A stretch of 5,876 nucleotides of DNA. Origin: Deltaproteobacteria bacterium (GTDB lineage Bacteria > Desulfobacterota > Desulfobaccia > Desulfobaccales > 0-14-0-80-60-11). The DNA is taken from the NCBI GenBank assembly GCA_019308625.1, contig JAFDHU010000098.1, positions 1 through 5,876 on the forward strand, read 5' to 3'. The first letter of the stretch is position 1, and each line of letters begins with the position of its first letter. Below the pieces are notes generated by a model that worked only from the letters and a program-made list of their open reading frames with translations, did not search any database and was not told where the DNA came from. This document shows positions 1-5,357 of this stretch, piece by piece. The translations under genes were made by a program, and so were the position numbers.

Positions 1-881
1 TGCTGGGGTCGCTGGGGGCCGGGTACACCTTCATCATGGTGGGGAACCTGTTTCATCCCAAGAGCGTCTTGTCCCAGCTCATGGCAGAGAAGGATGAGGC
101 AGGGGAGCCCCTGTATGTGTCCCGCATCTACCAGGCCATTGTGGACGAGGGGCGGCCCACGGAGCGGCCGCTGTGGCCGGCGCTGTGGAGCCTGGAGAGG
201 CTCAGGGAGAAGCGCCGGCTGATGACCACGGCGGCCTTCAATGCGGAGATGATGAACCGGGTGGGGGCGGAGGACAGCCCTTTCCGGGAGGAATGGTTCC
301 GGTTCTACCGGCGGGAGGAGCTGCCGGAGCTGGACGCGGTGTCCACCTTCATTGACCCCAGCGCCAAGCGGGGGGAGGCCAACGACTACAAGGCCATCAT
401 CACGGTGGGGGTCAACCGGCAGAGGATGGAATTTTACGTGCTGCACGCCTGGATACGCCACGCCAGCCCGGGGGAGATGTTCGCCCAGGCCTACCGGCAG
501 CAGGAGACCTACGGCGGGGTGGTGGGCATTGAGGAGAACATGCTGGAGGATTTCCTGCACGAGGCCATCAGCACCTACGCCCGGGAGGCAGGGCGGTACC
601 TGCCCTGGATGCCGGTGAAGCACACCACCAACAAGGAGGCGCGCATCATCGGCACCCTGGCCTATCTGGTGGAGCATGGCAAGCTGTTCTTTGAGCGGGG
701 GCAGTCGGACCAGGACCTGCTGCGGGAGCAACTGGTCTACCTGCTGAACCAGACGGTGCATGACGACGGCCCGGACGCCCTGGAGGGGGCGGTCAGGCTG
801 CTGCAGCAGGGGGGGATGGGGCCGGTGGCCTATGAGACCGTGGCCCGGCGCCGCTTTGCGGAGGTGAGGGGAGCGTACTGA
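1..881 (+). CDS. Phage terminase large subunit, C-terminal nuclease part (5' end outside window)
   Basis: This is the ATP-driven DNA-packaging motor protein that docks on the portal and cuts the packaged DNA; only its C-terminal part is present. The frame is open from the left edge (first complete codon at base 3), so the ATG at 36 is internal and not a start. Seen: an RNase H-like nuclease signature with an Asp in FIDPSAKRG (codon 354-356), a downstream acidic pair in GIEEN (531-536), and the motif HDDGPDALEG (from 759). Such spaced acidic residues coordinate metal in terminase nuclease domains. The N-terminal ATPase (Walker A/B) would lie upstream. The stop overlaps the portal start by one base (TGATG), indicating translational coupling. 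Its position directly before a gp29-like portal matches Mu gp28. Family placement is confident; catalytic roles are inferred from motif spacing. Confidence 0.9.
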   Translation, partial: LGSLGAGYTFIMVGNLFHPKSVLSQLMAEKDEAGEPLYVSRIYQAIVDEGRPTERPLWPALWSLERLREKRRLMTTAAFNAEMMNRVGAEDSPFREEWFRFYRREELPELDAVSTFIDPSAKRGEANDYKAIITVGVNRQRMEFYVLHAWIRHASPGEMFAQAYRQQETYGGVVGIEENMLEDFLHEAISTYAREAGRYLPWMPVKHTTNKEARIIGTLAYLVEHGKLFFERGQSDQDLLREQLVYLLNQTVHDDGPDALEGAVRLLQQGGMGPVAYETVARRRFAEVRGAY

Positions 882-2458
882 TGCCCCAGTTATATGACCA
901 GTTCGGGAGACCGGTGGCGGCGGCCAGGCGGCCGGAGACCCGGGAGGTGGCGGCGGTCAGCCTGGCGGACCGGTGGAGCTTCTATCCCAGCAAGGGTCTG
1001 ACGCCGTCCCGCCTGGCCTGGATTTTTGAGGCGGCGGACGCCGGCAACCTGAGGGAGCAGGCGGAGCTGTTTGAGGAGATGGAGGAGAAGGACGCGCACC
1101 TGGCCTCCATCCTGCAGACCAGGAAGCTGGCGGTGCTGGGGCTGAACTGGGAGGTGGCGCCGGCCTCGGAGGACCAGGGGGACGAGGAGGTGGCCCGGGC
1201 CTGCCGGGAGCTACTGGAGGACCTGGACCTGGAGGGGGCCTGCCTGCATTTGCTGGACGCCATCGGCAAAGGGTATGCGGTCCTGGAGATTATATGGGAT
1301 ATGCAGGACGGCTGGGCCTGGGTGCGGGAGCTTAGGCCCATCCCGCCCAAGAAGGTGACTTTTGTGAACAGCCTGACGCCCCGGCTGCTGACGGAGAACA
1401 GCCTGGAGGGGGAGGAGTTTCCGCCCTGGAAGGTGGTTTATCACCGGCACCGGGCCCGGAGCGGCCACGACACCCGAAACGGGGTGCTCCGGGTATGCGC
1501 CTACATGTATCTGTTCAAGAACTATGCCCTGAAGGACTGGGCCACCTTCAACGAGGTGTTCGGCATGCCGCTGAGGCTGGGGAAATATGACCAGTCGGCC
1601 TCCCAGGCGGACCGGGACGCCCTGGTGGCCGCCATCCGCAGCCTGGGGTCCGACGCCGCGGGGATCATCTCCAAGAACACGGAGATTGAGTTTGTGGAGG
1701 CGGGGCAGAGATTGTCGGGGGCAGCCAATCCATACCAGGTGATGGCGGATTTCTGCAACCGGGAGATGTCCAAGGCGGTGCTGGGGCAGACCCTGACCAC
1801 GGACACCGCGGGGGCAACGGGCACCTACGCGGCGGGCCAGGTGCACCAGGAGGTGCGGCGGGACCTGCTGGAGGCGGACGCCCGGGCCCTGGCCCAGACC
1901 ATCCGGCAGCAACTGCTGTGGCCGTTTGTGGGGTTCAACTTCGGGTGGGACCGGAACCTGCCCCGGTTTGATTACGTCCTGGAGGCGGAAGAGGACCTGA
2001 AGGCGGTGGCCGAGACCTATGAGATTGTCACCAAGATGGCGCCGGTGGGCTTGGCCCACATCTATGAGCGCTTCGGCATCCCGGCGCCGGAGGAGGGGGA
2101 GCCGGTGACCGGGGCGCTGCCGGTGGGGACAAGCAATGCGCCGGAAGCGCAGGCGGCCAAGCTGCAGGCGCTGAAGGCCGGGGAGCTGGACCTGGACGAG
2201 CGGGACGCCCAGGTGATCAAGGGGCACCAGGAACTGGAGAAACTGGTGCAGGCGGCGCTCCAAGGGAGCGAGGCGGCGGCCGAGGCCCTGCTGGCCCCGG
2301 TCAAGAAGCTGATTGCCGGTAAGGCCGGGCTGGAGGAGATCCGGGCGGGGCTGCTGGCGGCCTTTCCGGAGCTCCAGGTGGACGACCTGGCGGAGCTGCT
2401 CTACCGGGCCCAGGTGCTGGCCTGGATGATGGGGAGGGAAGGCTATGGGAATGTTTAA
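881..2458 (+). CDS. Mu gp29-like portal protein (DUF935 family)
   Basis: This is the portal subunit, expected to form the dodecameric ring at one capsid vertex through which DNA enters and leaves and on which terminase docks. The 525-residue length is normal for the family. Seen: the N-terminal family signature around residues 39-91 (GLTPSRLAWIFEAADAG, then FEEMEEKDAHLASILQTRK and LAVLGLNWEV), FGMPLRLGKY at 227-236, and LGQTLTT at 301-307 followed by a conserved-looking GTYAAGQVHQ segment. The last 100 or so residues are Ala/Glu/Leu-rich and probably helical. The ATG at 881 overlaps the terminase stop and is preceded by the purine-rich AGGGGAG at 867-873, seven bases upstream. The 3' end overlaps the next gene by 14 bases. 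No frameshift or missing block is visible. Identification rests on recognised family motifs plus gene order. Confidence 0.94.
   Translation: MPQLYDQFGRPVAAARRPETREVAAVSLADRWSFYPSKGLTPSRLAWIFEAADAGNLREQAELFEEMEEKDAHLASILQTRKLAVLGLNWEVAPASEDQGDEEVARACRELLEDLDLEGACLHLLDAIGKGYAVLEIIWDMQDGWAWVRELRPIPPKKVTFVNSLTPRLLTENSLEGEEFPPWKVVYHRHRARSGHDTRNGVLRVCAYMYLFKNYALKDWATFNEVFGMPLRLGKYDQSASQADRDALVAAIRSLGSDAAGIISKNTEIEFVEAGQRLSGAANPYQVMADFCNREMSKAVLGQTLTTDTAGATGTYAAGQVHQEVRRDLLEADARALAQTIRQQLLWPFVGFNFGWDRNLPRFDYVLEAEEDLKAVAETYEIVTKMAPVGLAHIYERFGIPAPEEGEPVTGALPVGTSNAPEAQAAKLQALKAGELDLDERDAQVIKGHQELEKLVQAALQGSEAAAEALLAPVKKLIAGKAGLEEIRAGLLAAFPELQVDDLAELLYRAQVLAWMMGREGYGNV
2431..2437 (+). promoter_or_regulatory. 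Ribosome binding site inside the portal 3' end
   Basis: The purine run GGGGAGG lies seven bases before the ATG at 2445 and thirteen before the in-frame ATG at 2451. The spacing favours 2445 as the start of the 105-residue gene. The site lies within the last codons of the portal gene, so the small gene is probably translated by coupled or independent initiation there. Confidence 0.5.
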
Positions 2459-2762
2459 CATTGAGGCCGAGGTGGTGGGGAGGCAGATGACCCTGACCTT
2501 CCCTCCCTGCCTGGCTCCGGGGGCCCTGGAGGATCTGTGCGAGTTTGTGGGGGTGCGGAAGCCGGAGGTCTGCCCCACGGTGAAGGGCGGCAAGCTGGTG
2601 CTCATCCTGAAGCGGGAGCCCCGGGACGAGCTGGATTGTGCGCTGCTGACCCGGGGGGTGCAGGGCATGGTGGAGTGCTGGCTCAGGTGCTATTCGCAGA
2701 AGCTGTGGGAGAGCTGGCGGAGCCGGGCGCACTTGCGGGTGGTGGCGGCGGATGGCGATTGA
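2445..2762 (+). CDS. Hypothetical cysteine-rich 105-residue protein between portal and F-like genes
   Basis: I do not recognise this family. The frame looks genuinely coding: third positions are mostly G or C like the neighbours, it overlaps the portal gene by 14 bases and the F-like gene by 11, and it has a ribosome binding site at good spacing. Seen: 105 residues with six cysteines (22, 32, 43, 65, 78, 82), which is many for a cytoplasmic phage protein. They do not form an obvious CxxC zinc motif. The N-terminal half looks beta-like (EAEVVGRQMTLTF, GGKLVLILKRE). The C-terminal half, from about 62, is likely helical, with tryptophans at 79, 88 and 91. No signal peptide or membrane segment is evident. 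Its position suggests a head-assembly or head-completion role, but that is inference only. The alternative start at 2451 would remove two residues. Confidence 0.72.
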   Translation: MGMFNIEAEVVGRQMTLTFPPCLAPGALEDLCEFVGVRKPEVCPTVKGGKLVLILKREPRDELDCALLTRGVQGMVECWLRCYSQKLWESWRSRAHLRVVAADGD

Positions 2763-3432
2763 TTTCAGCGAGGCGGTGCTGTTTGATGAGCCGTTTCAGG
2801 AGGCGGTGGCCGCCTTTCTGGAGAAGCGGGTGGTCTCCCGGGAGGAATTTGACCGGCTGACGGCGGAGATGCGGGCCCGGGCCTTCACCGCGGCCTGGGT
2901 GTACGGGGCGGACGAGCTGAACACGATGTACGAGGCGGTGCTCAAGGCCCTGGAGGCGGGGGCCTCGTATGAGGAGTTCGCCGCCCTGGCGGAGGACCTG
3001 CTGGAGAAGCCCTGGCATCGGGAGACGGTGTTCCGGACCAACATTCTCTCGGCCTACGGGCGGGGTCACTGGGACCAGGCCCAGGCGGCCCGGGAGATGC
3101 GGCCCTACGCCAGATATTCGGCGGTGATGGACGGGCGCACCCGGCCCAGCCATGCGGCTCTGCATGGGCTGGTGTATCCGCTGGACCATCCCTTCTGGAA
3201 GCTGTACTGGCCGCCCTGGGACTACAACTGCCGCTGTGCGGCCATAACCCTGAGCCGGGAGGAGGTGGAGGCGGAGGGCCTGGAAGTGCGCACCGGCTGG
3301 GAGGGGGTGCCGCCGCCCAGCCGCAGTTTTCAAAGCCCGGCGGCGGGGACCCGGTGGGAGCCGGACTATGGCAAATATCCGGCGCCCCTGGGGGAGGCCC
3401 TGCGGGGCAAGGTGAAGGCCATTTACGATTGA
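2752..3432 (+). CDS. Minor head protein, Mu gp30 / protein F-like (SPP1 gp7-like domain)
   Basis: This minor capsid/head morphogenesis protein belongs to the Mu F / SPP1 gp7 group, whose members bind the portal and are packaged in small numbers in the head. Seen: the diagnostic C-terminal module starting near residue 122, YSAVMDGRTRPSHAALHG, then a D-H-P-F-W segment, WPPWDYNCRC (CRC at 160-162) and AAITLS. The Arg-Thr-Arg-Pro-x-His and CxC elements are family hallmarks. The N-terminal 110 residues are predicted helical. At 226 residues it is much shorter than Mu F, so it may represent the core module only; no frameshift is seen and the stop is followed by a normal next gene. The start at 2752 has only a weak upstream GGTGG and overlaps the previous stop, so translation is probably coupled. 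Confident on family, less so on exact role. Confidence 0.9.
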   Translation: MAIDFSEAVLFDEPFQEAVAAFLEKRVVSREEFDRLTAEMRARAFTAAWVYGADELNTMYEAVLKALEAGASYEEFAALAEDLLEKPWHRETVFRTNILSAYGRGHWDQAQAAREMRPYARYSAVMDGRTRPSHAALHGLVYPLDHPFWKLYWPPWDYNCRCAAITLSREEVEAEGLEVRTGWEGVPPPSRSFQSPAAGTRWEPDYGKYPAPLGEALRGKVKAIYD

Positions 3433-3441
3433 GGGGGAGAT

Positions 3442-3633
3442 ATGGCCAGAGAGGAGCCGGCCCGGGGCCGGGTGCTGGAGTTCAGGGTGACGGACAGGAT
3501 ACTCCTGAAGCGGATAAAACGGGCCGCAACCCTGGAGGCCCAGAAGCTCTACCACATCACCGGAGGGTTTGTGCACCTGGGCCAGGACCCGGAAATGCGG
3601 CGGCTGTGGGAAGAAGGGATGGTGGAGCTATGA
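3442..3633 (+). CDS. Hypothetical basic 63-residue protein upstream of the protease gene
   Basis: I do not recognise this small protein. Support for a real gene: it begins nine bases after the F-like stop behind the purine run GAGGGGGAGA, and its stop overlaps the protease start in an ATGA arrangement (3630-3633). It also fills a gap that would otherwise be the largest in the window. Seen: a basic N-terminal half (cluster LLKRIKRAATLEAQK around residues 21-35), a central ITGGFVHLG stretch and an acidic, tryptophan-containing end. There are no cysteines, signal peptide or membrane segment. Third-position GC is slightly lower than in the neighbours (ATA, AAA, GCA and CTA codons present). In Mu, gene G occupies the position between F and I, but this ORF is far shorter and shows no likeness that I can see. 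A role in protease/scaffold translation coupling or head assembly is conceivable but unproven. Confidence 0.6.
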   Translation: MAREEPARGRVLEFRVTDRILLKRIKRAATLEAQKLYHITGGFVHLGQDPEMRRLWEEGMVEL

Positions 3634-4934
3634 AAGTTTTGACAGTGGTGCTGGGGTCGCTGCCGGAGCCGCCGGAGTGGATCCGGCTGCTGCCCCGGGG
3701 GGAAGTCAAGCTGACTGACGGCCGGGAGCCCTTTGTGGTGGATGAGGAAAGCCTGGCCCGGATTGTGGAGGATTTCCGCTCCCGGGGGGTGGACCTGGTG
3801 GTGGATTACGAACACCAGAGCCTGAACAATGTCAGGGCTCCGGCGGCGGGGTGGATCAAGGAGCTGGAGGCCCGGGAAGACGGATTGTGGGCCCGGGTGG
3901 AATGGACGGCCCCGGCCCGGACGTATCTGGAGAACCGGGAATACCGCTACTATTCGCCGGTGTTGAAGCTGGACCCGGAGACCCGGCGGGCGGTGAGCCT
4001 GCTGCACGTGGCCCTGACCAACACCCCGGCCATCGCCCACCTGCCGCCCCTGGTGGCGCAGCGGGACCTGGGGGAGGTGTTGTGGGCGGCGGTGTCGGAC
4101 CGGGACGAGGCCCGGGAGGCGCAGCGGGCCCGGTCCCGGCGCTACGGCATCGGGGTGAAAGAGGGAGGCAACGTCACCAAGCCGGGGAAGTGGGCCAACG
4201 TGCCGGATGAGCAGTGGGGGGACCCGGTGAACTACCGGTATCCCATGCCGGATGCGGCCCATGCCCGGAACGCCCTGGCCCGCTGGGGGGACCCGGACAA
4301 CCGCCGGCAGTACAGCGAGGCGGAGCAGAAAATCATCACCAACCGCATCAGGCGCCGGGCCAAGGCGCTGGGAATACAAACGAGGGATGAGAAGGAGGCG
4401 AGCAAGGCTATGCTGGACAAACTGAAGGACTTGGTGGGGGCGCAGCCCGAGGTCACGGAGGAGGAGCTCCTGACTCTGGTGGACCAGCGCCTGCGGGCCG
4501 CCGGGGAACTGGCAGAGCTTCGGGCGGTGCTGGACCTGCCGGGCGAGGCGGGTGTGAGCGAAATCAAGGGGGCGGTACTGGCCCTGAAGCAGGGAGCGGA
4601 CCGGCTCCAGAAGGTTGAAGAGGAGCTGACGGCCCTGCAGGCGGAGCGGGCCCGGGAGAAGGCCGAGAAGGCGGTGGAGGCGGCCATGAGCGCCGGGAAG
4701 CTCATGCCCAGCCAGAAGGACTGGGCTCTGGAGTATGCCCGCAAGGACCTGCCGGGGTTTGAAGCCTATGTGAGCAAGGCGCCCAGGATTGTGCCGGTGG
4801 GCGAGCAACTGAAAATCGTTGACAAGACGCCGGAGGGCGGCCTGGACCAGGCGGCCCTGGAGGTGTGCAAACAGATGGGACTGGCGCCCGAGACCTTCCA
4901 GGCCGAGCGGGAGCGCCAGCTCAAGGGAGAATAA
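3630..4934 (+). CDS. Mu I-like capsid maturation protease fused to scaffold domain
   Basis: This prohead protease-scaffold polyprotein (434 residues) is expected to assemble inside the procapsid and then digest the scaffold during maturation. Seen, in order: a protease domain at about 1-150 with VDYEHQS (His62), APAAGWI (69-75), VEWT (90-93), YRYYSPV (Ser109) and the hydrophobic LLHVALTNTPAI (124-135), all typical of Mu I-like proteases. Next come a DUF6582-like insert at about 168-250, and a scaffold region from 261 with a charged, Glu/Ala-rich probable coiled coil (about 325-352) and a closing MGLAPETFQ element. His62 and Ser109 are candidate catalytic residues by analogy with assemblin-fold proteases; this is inferred. 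The start at 3630 was chosen because it overlaps the preceding stop (ATGA) and MKVLTVVLGS begins the family-like sequence. The same frame is open further upstream, but that extension lies inside the previous genes. Confidence 0.92.
   Translation: MKVLTVVLGSLPEPPEWIRLLPRGEVKLTDGREPFVVDEESLARIVEDFRSRGVDLVVDYEHQSLNNVRAPAAGWIKELEAREDGLWARVEWTAPARTYLENREYRYYSPVLKLDPETRRAVSLLHVALTNTPAIAHLPPLVAQRDLGEVLWAAVSDRDEAREAQRARSRRYGIGVKEGGNVTKPGKWANVPDEQWGDPVNYRYPMPDAAHARNALARWGDPDNRRQYSEAEQKIITNRIRRRAKALGIQTRDEKEASKAMLDKLKDLVGAQPEVTEEELLTLVDQRLRAAGELAELRAVLDLPGEAGVSEIKGAVLALKQGADRLQKVEEELTALQAERAREKAEKAVEAAMSAGKLMPSQKDWALEYARKDLPGFEAYVSKAPRIVPVGEQLKIVDKTPEGGLDQAALEVCKQMGLAPETFQAERERQLKGE
4131..4379 (+). other. 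DUF6582-like domain embedded in the protease-scaffold protein
   Basis: Residues about 168-250 of the protease protein differ in character from both flanks. They run from SRRYGIGVKEGGNVTKPGKW through a WGDPVNYRYPM segment and DAAHARNALARW to a basic helix with RIRRRAKALG. This matches my recollection of a small domain, found in many phage structural and protease proteins, with a (R/Y)YP(I/M) strand, a helix beginning D..HA.NA, and a final basic helix. Two WGDP motifs (Trp196, Trp219) occur within it. The function of the domain is not known to me. The basic charge would allow nucleic-acid or capsid-shell contact, but that is inference. Confidence 0.55.
4392..4398 (+). promoter_or_regulatory. 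Internal Shine-Dalgarno for the scaffold-only product
   Basis: AAGGAGG, a near-perfect Shine-Dalgarno, lies inside the protease gene, eleven bases before an in-frame ATG at 4410. The spacing is a little longer than ideal. It falls at the junction between the DUF6582-like domain and the scaffold domain, exactly where a separate scaffold product would be expected to begin. Confidence 0.55.
4410..4934 (+). CDS. Probable scaffold protein from internal in-frame start (Mu Z-like)
   Basis: The predicted product is a 174-residue scaffold-only protein sharing the 3' end and frame of the protease gene, as Mu Z does within I and lambda Nu3 does within C. It would provide the excess core scaffold around which the shell assembles, later removed by the protease. 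Seen: ATG at 4410 (Met261 of the long form), the upstream AAGGAGG at 4392-4398, and a domain change at this point. The product begins MLDKLKDLVG and is helical and highly charged, with a probable coiled coil (QKVEEELTALQAERAREKAE) and a C-terminal MGLAPETFQAERERQ element. The C-terminus of such scaffolds typically contacts the capsid protein. The long form is well supported; separate initiation here is inferred from the RBS and the known family arrangement. Confidence 0.6.
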   Translation: MLDKLKDLVGAQPEVTEEELLTLVDQRLRAAGELAELRAVLDLPGEAGVSEIKGAVLALKQGADRLQKVEEELTALQAERAREKAEKAVEAAMSAGKLMPSQKDWALEYARKDLPGFEAYVSKAPRIVPVGEQLKIVDKTPEGGLDQAALEVCKQMGLAPETFQAERERQLKGE

Positions 4935-4935
4935 C

Positions 4936-4941
4936 AGGAGG
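4936..4941 (+). promoter_or_regulatory. Strong Shine-Dalgarno before the decoration-like gene
   Basis: AGGAGG sits in the 12-base gap after the protease stop and ends five bases before the ATG at 4947. It fixes that start and suggests efficient translation, fitting a virion protein needed in many copies. Confidence 0.65.
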
Positions 4942-4946
4942 AAGGC

Positions 4947-5345
4947 ATGGCGCTGAGTGCAGACCGGAAGACGGCCTATCGGGAAGGGGTGGAAATTGAG
5001 TTCCCCGTGGCGGCCAGCACCAAAATCTACGCCGGCAGCCTGGTGATGGCCAATGCCAACGGCTATGCCGTGCCCGGGGCGGACACCGCGGGGTGCAAGT
5101 TTCTGGGCGTGGCGATGGAGCAGGCGGACAACAGCAACGGCAGCGACGGGGACAAGACGGTCCGGGTGAGGCGGACCGGAGTGTTTGAGTTCAAGGCCTC
5201 CAGCATCACCCAGGCGATGGTGGGAGACGACATGTATCTGGTGGATGACGAGACCTTTGACGAGACCGCCAACAACAACATCAAGTGCGGCAAGCTCGTG
5301 AAGTACGTGTCGGCCACCAAGGGCTGGATAGACATCAGCAGGTAA
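4947..5345 (+). CDS. Probable capsid decoration/cement protein (DUF2190-like)
   Basis: This 132-residue protein lies between the scaffold and major capsid genes, where many phages encode a capsid cement or decoration protein. Seen: a beta-rich sequence with the pattern FPVAASTKIYAGSLVMAN (about 19-36), GYAVPGADTAG, FLGVAMEQADNS (about 52-63), VRVRRTGVFEF (about 72-82), MVGDDMYLVDDETF (about 91-104) and a closing GWIDISR. This arrangement of a small beta protein with a 'G-x-V-x-V-x-R-x-G-V-F' centre matches phage proteins usually annotated DUF2190, structural cement or hypothetical head protein. Mu's gp33 occupies the equivalent position. The family name is less certain than its being a virion-associated beta protein. 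The start is set by AGGAGG five bases upstream. No signal peptide or membrane segment is present. Confidence 0.75.
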   Translation: MALSADRKTAYREGVEIEFPVAASTKIYAGSLVMANANGYAVPGADTAGCKFLGVAMEQADNSNGSDGDKTVRVRRTGVFEFKASSITQAMVGDDMYLVDDETFDETANNNIKCGKLVKYVSATKGWIDISR

Positions 5346-5348
5346 GGG

Positions 5349-5353
5349 GGAGG
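5349..5353 (+). promoter_or_regulatory. Shine-Dalgarno before the major capsid gene
   Basis: The 12 bases between the decoration-like stop and the capsid ATG are all purines. GGAGG within them ends four bases before the start at 5358. This fixes the start of the capsid gene and fits high expression. Confidence 0.6.
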
Positions 5354-5357
5354 AAGG

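Noticed and set aside
1..14. The first 14 bases recur at 3649-3662
   Set aside because: It is a short match in GC-rich coding sequence encoding Leu-Gly-Ser-Leu in both places. There are no flanking repeats or element structure, so coincidence is the simplest reading.
36..38. ATG at 36 as the start of the terminase gene
   Set aside because: The same frame is open to the left edge with family-like sequence before it, and the remaining protein lacks the ATPase domain. The gene therefore begins outside the window.
1211..2668. A 485-codon open frame on the - strand opposite the portal gene
   Set aside because: It is the same GC-driven shadow effect. It lies almost wholly antisense to the well-supported portal gene, and the protein is low-complexity-like with no recognisable domain.
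2537..2860. A 107-codon + strand frame overlapping the cysteine-rich and F-like genes
   Set aside because: Gly/Ala-rich translation in a shifted frame over two better-supported genes, with no ribosome binding site of note.
3354..3629. Upstream extension of the protease frame to an ATG at 3354
   Set aside because: The extra 92 residues are Gly/Pro/Arg-rich, lie within the F-like and 63-residue genes in another frame, and do not resemble the protease family. The ATGA-coupled start at 3630 gives a natural N-terminus.
4212..4297. Repeated GGGGGGACCCGG-type segments encoding WGDP twice
   Set aside because: There are only two short copies within one domain, with different flanking codons. This is more likely motif or codon-bias coincidence than a DNA repeat.
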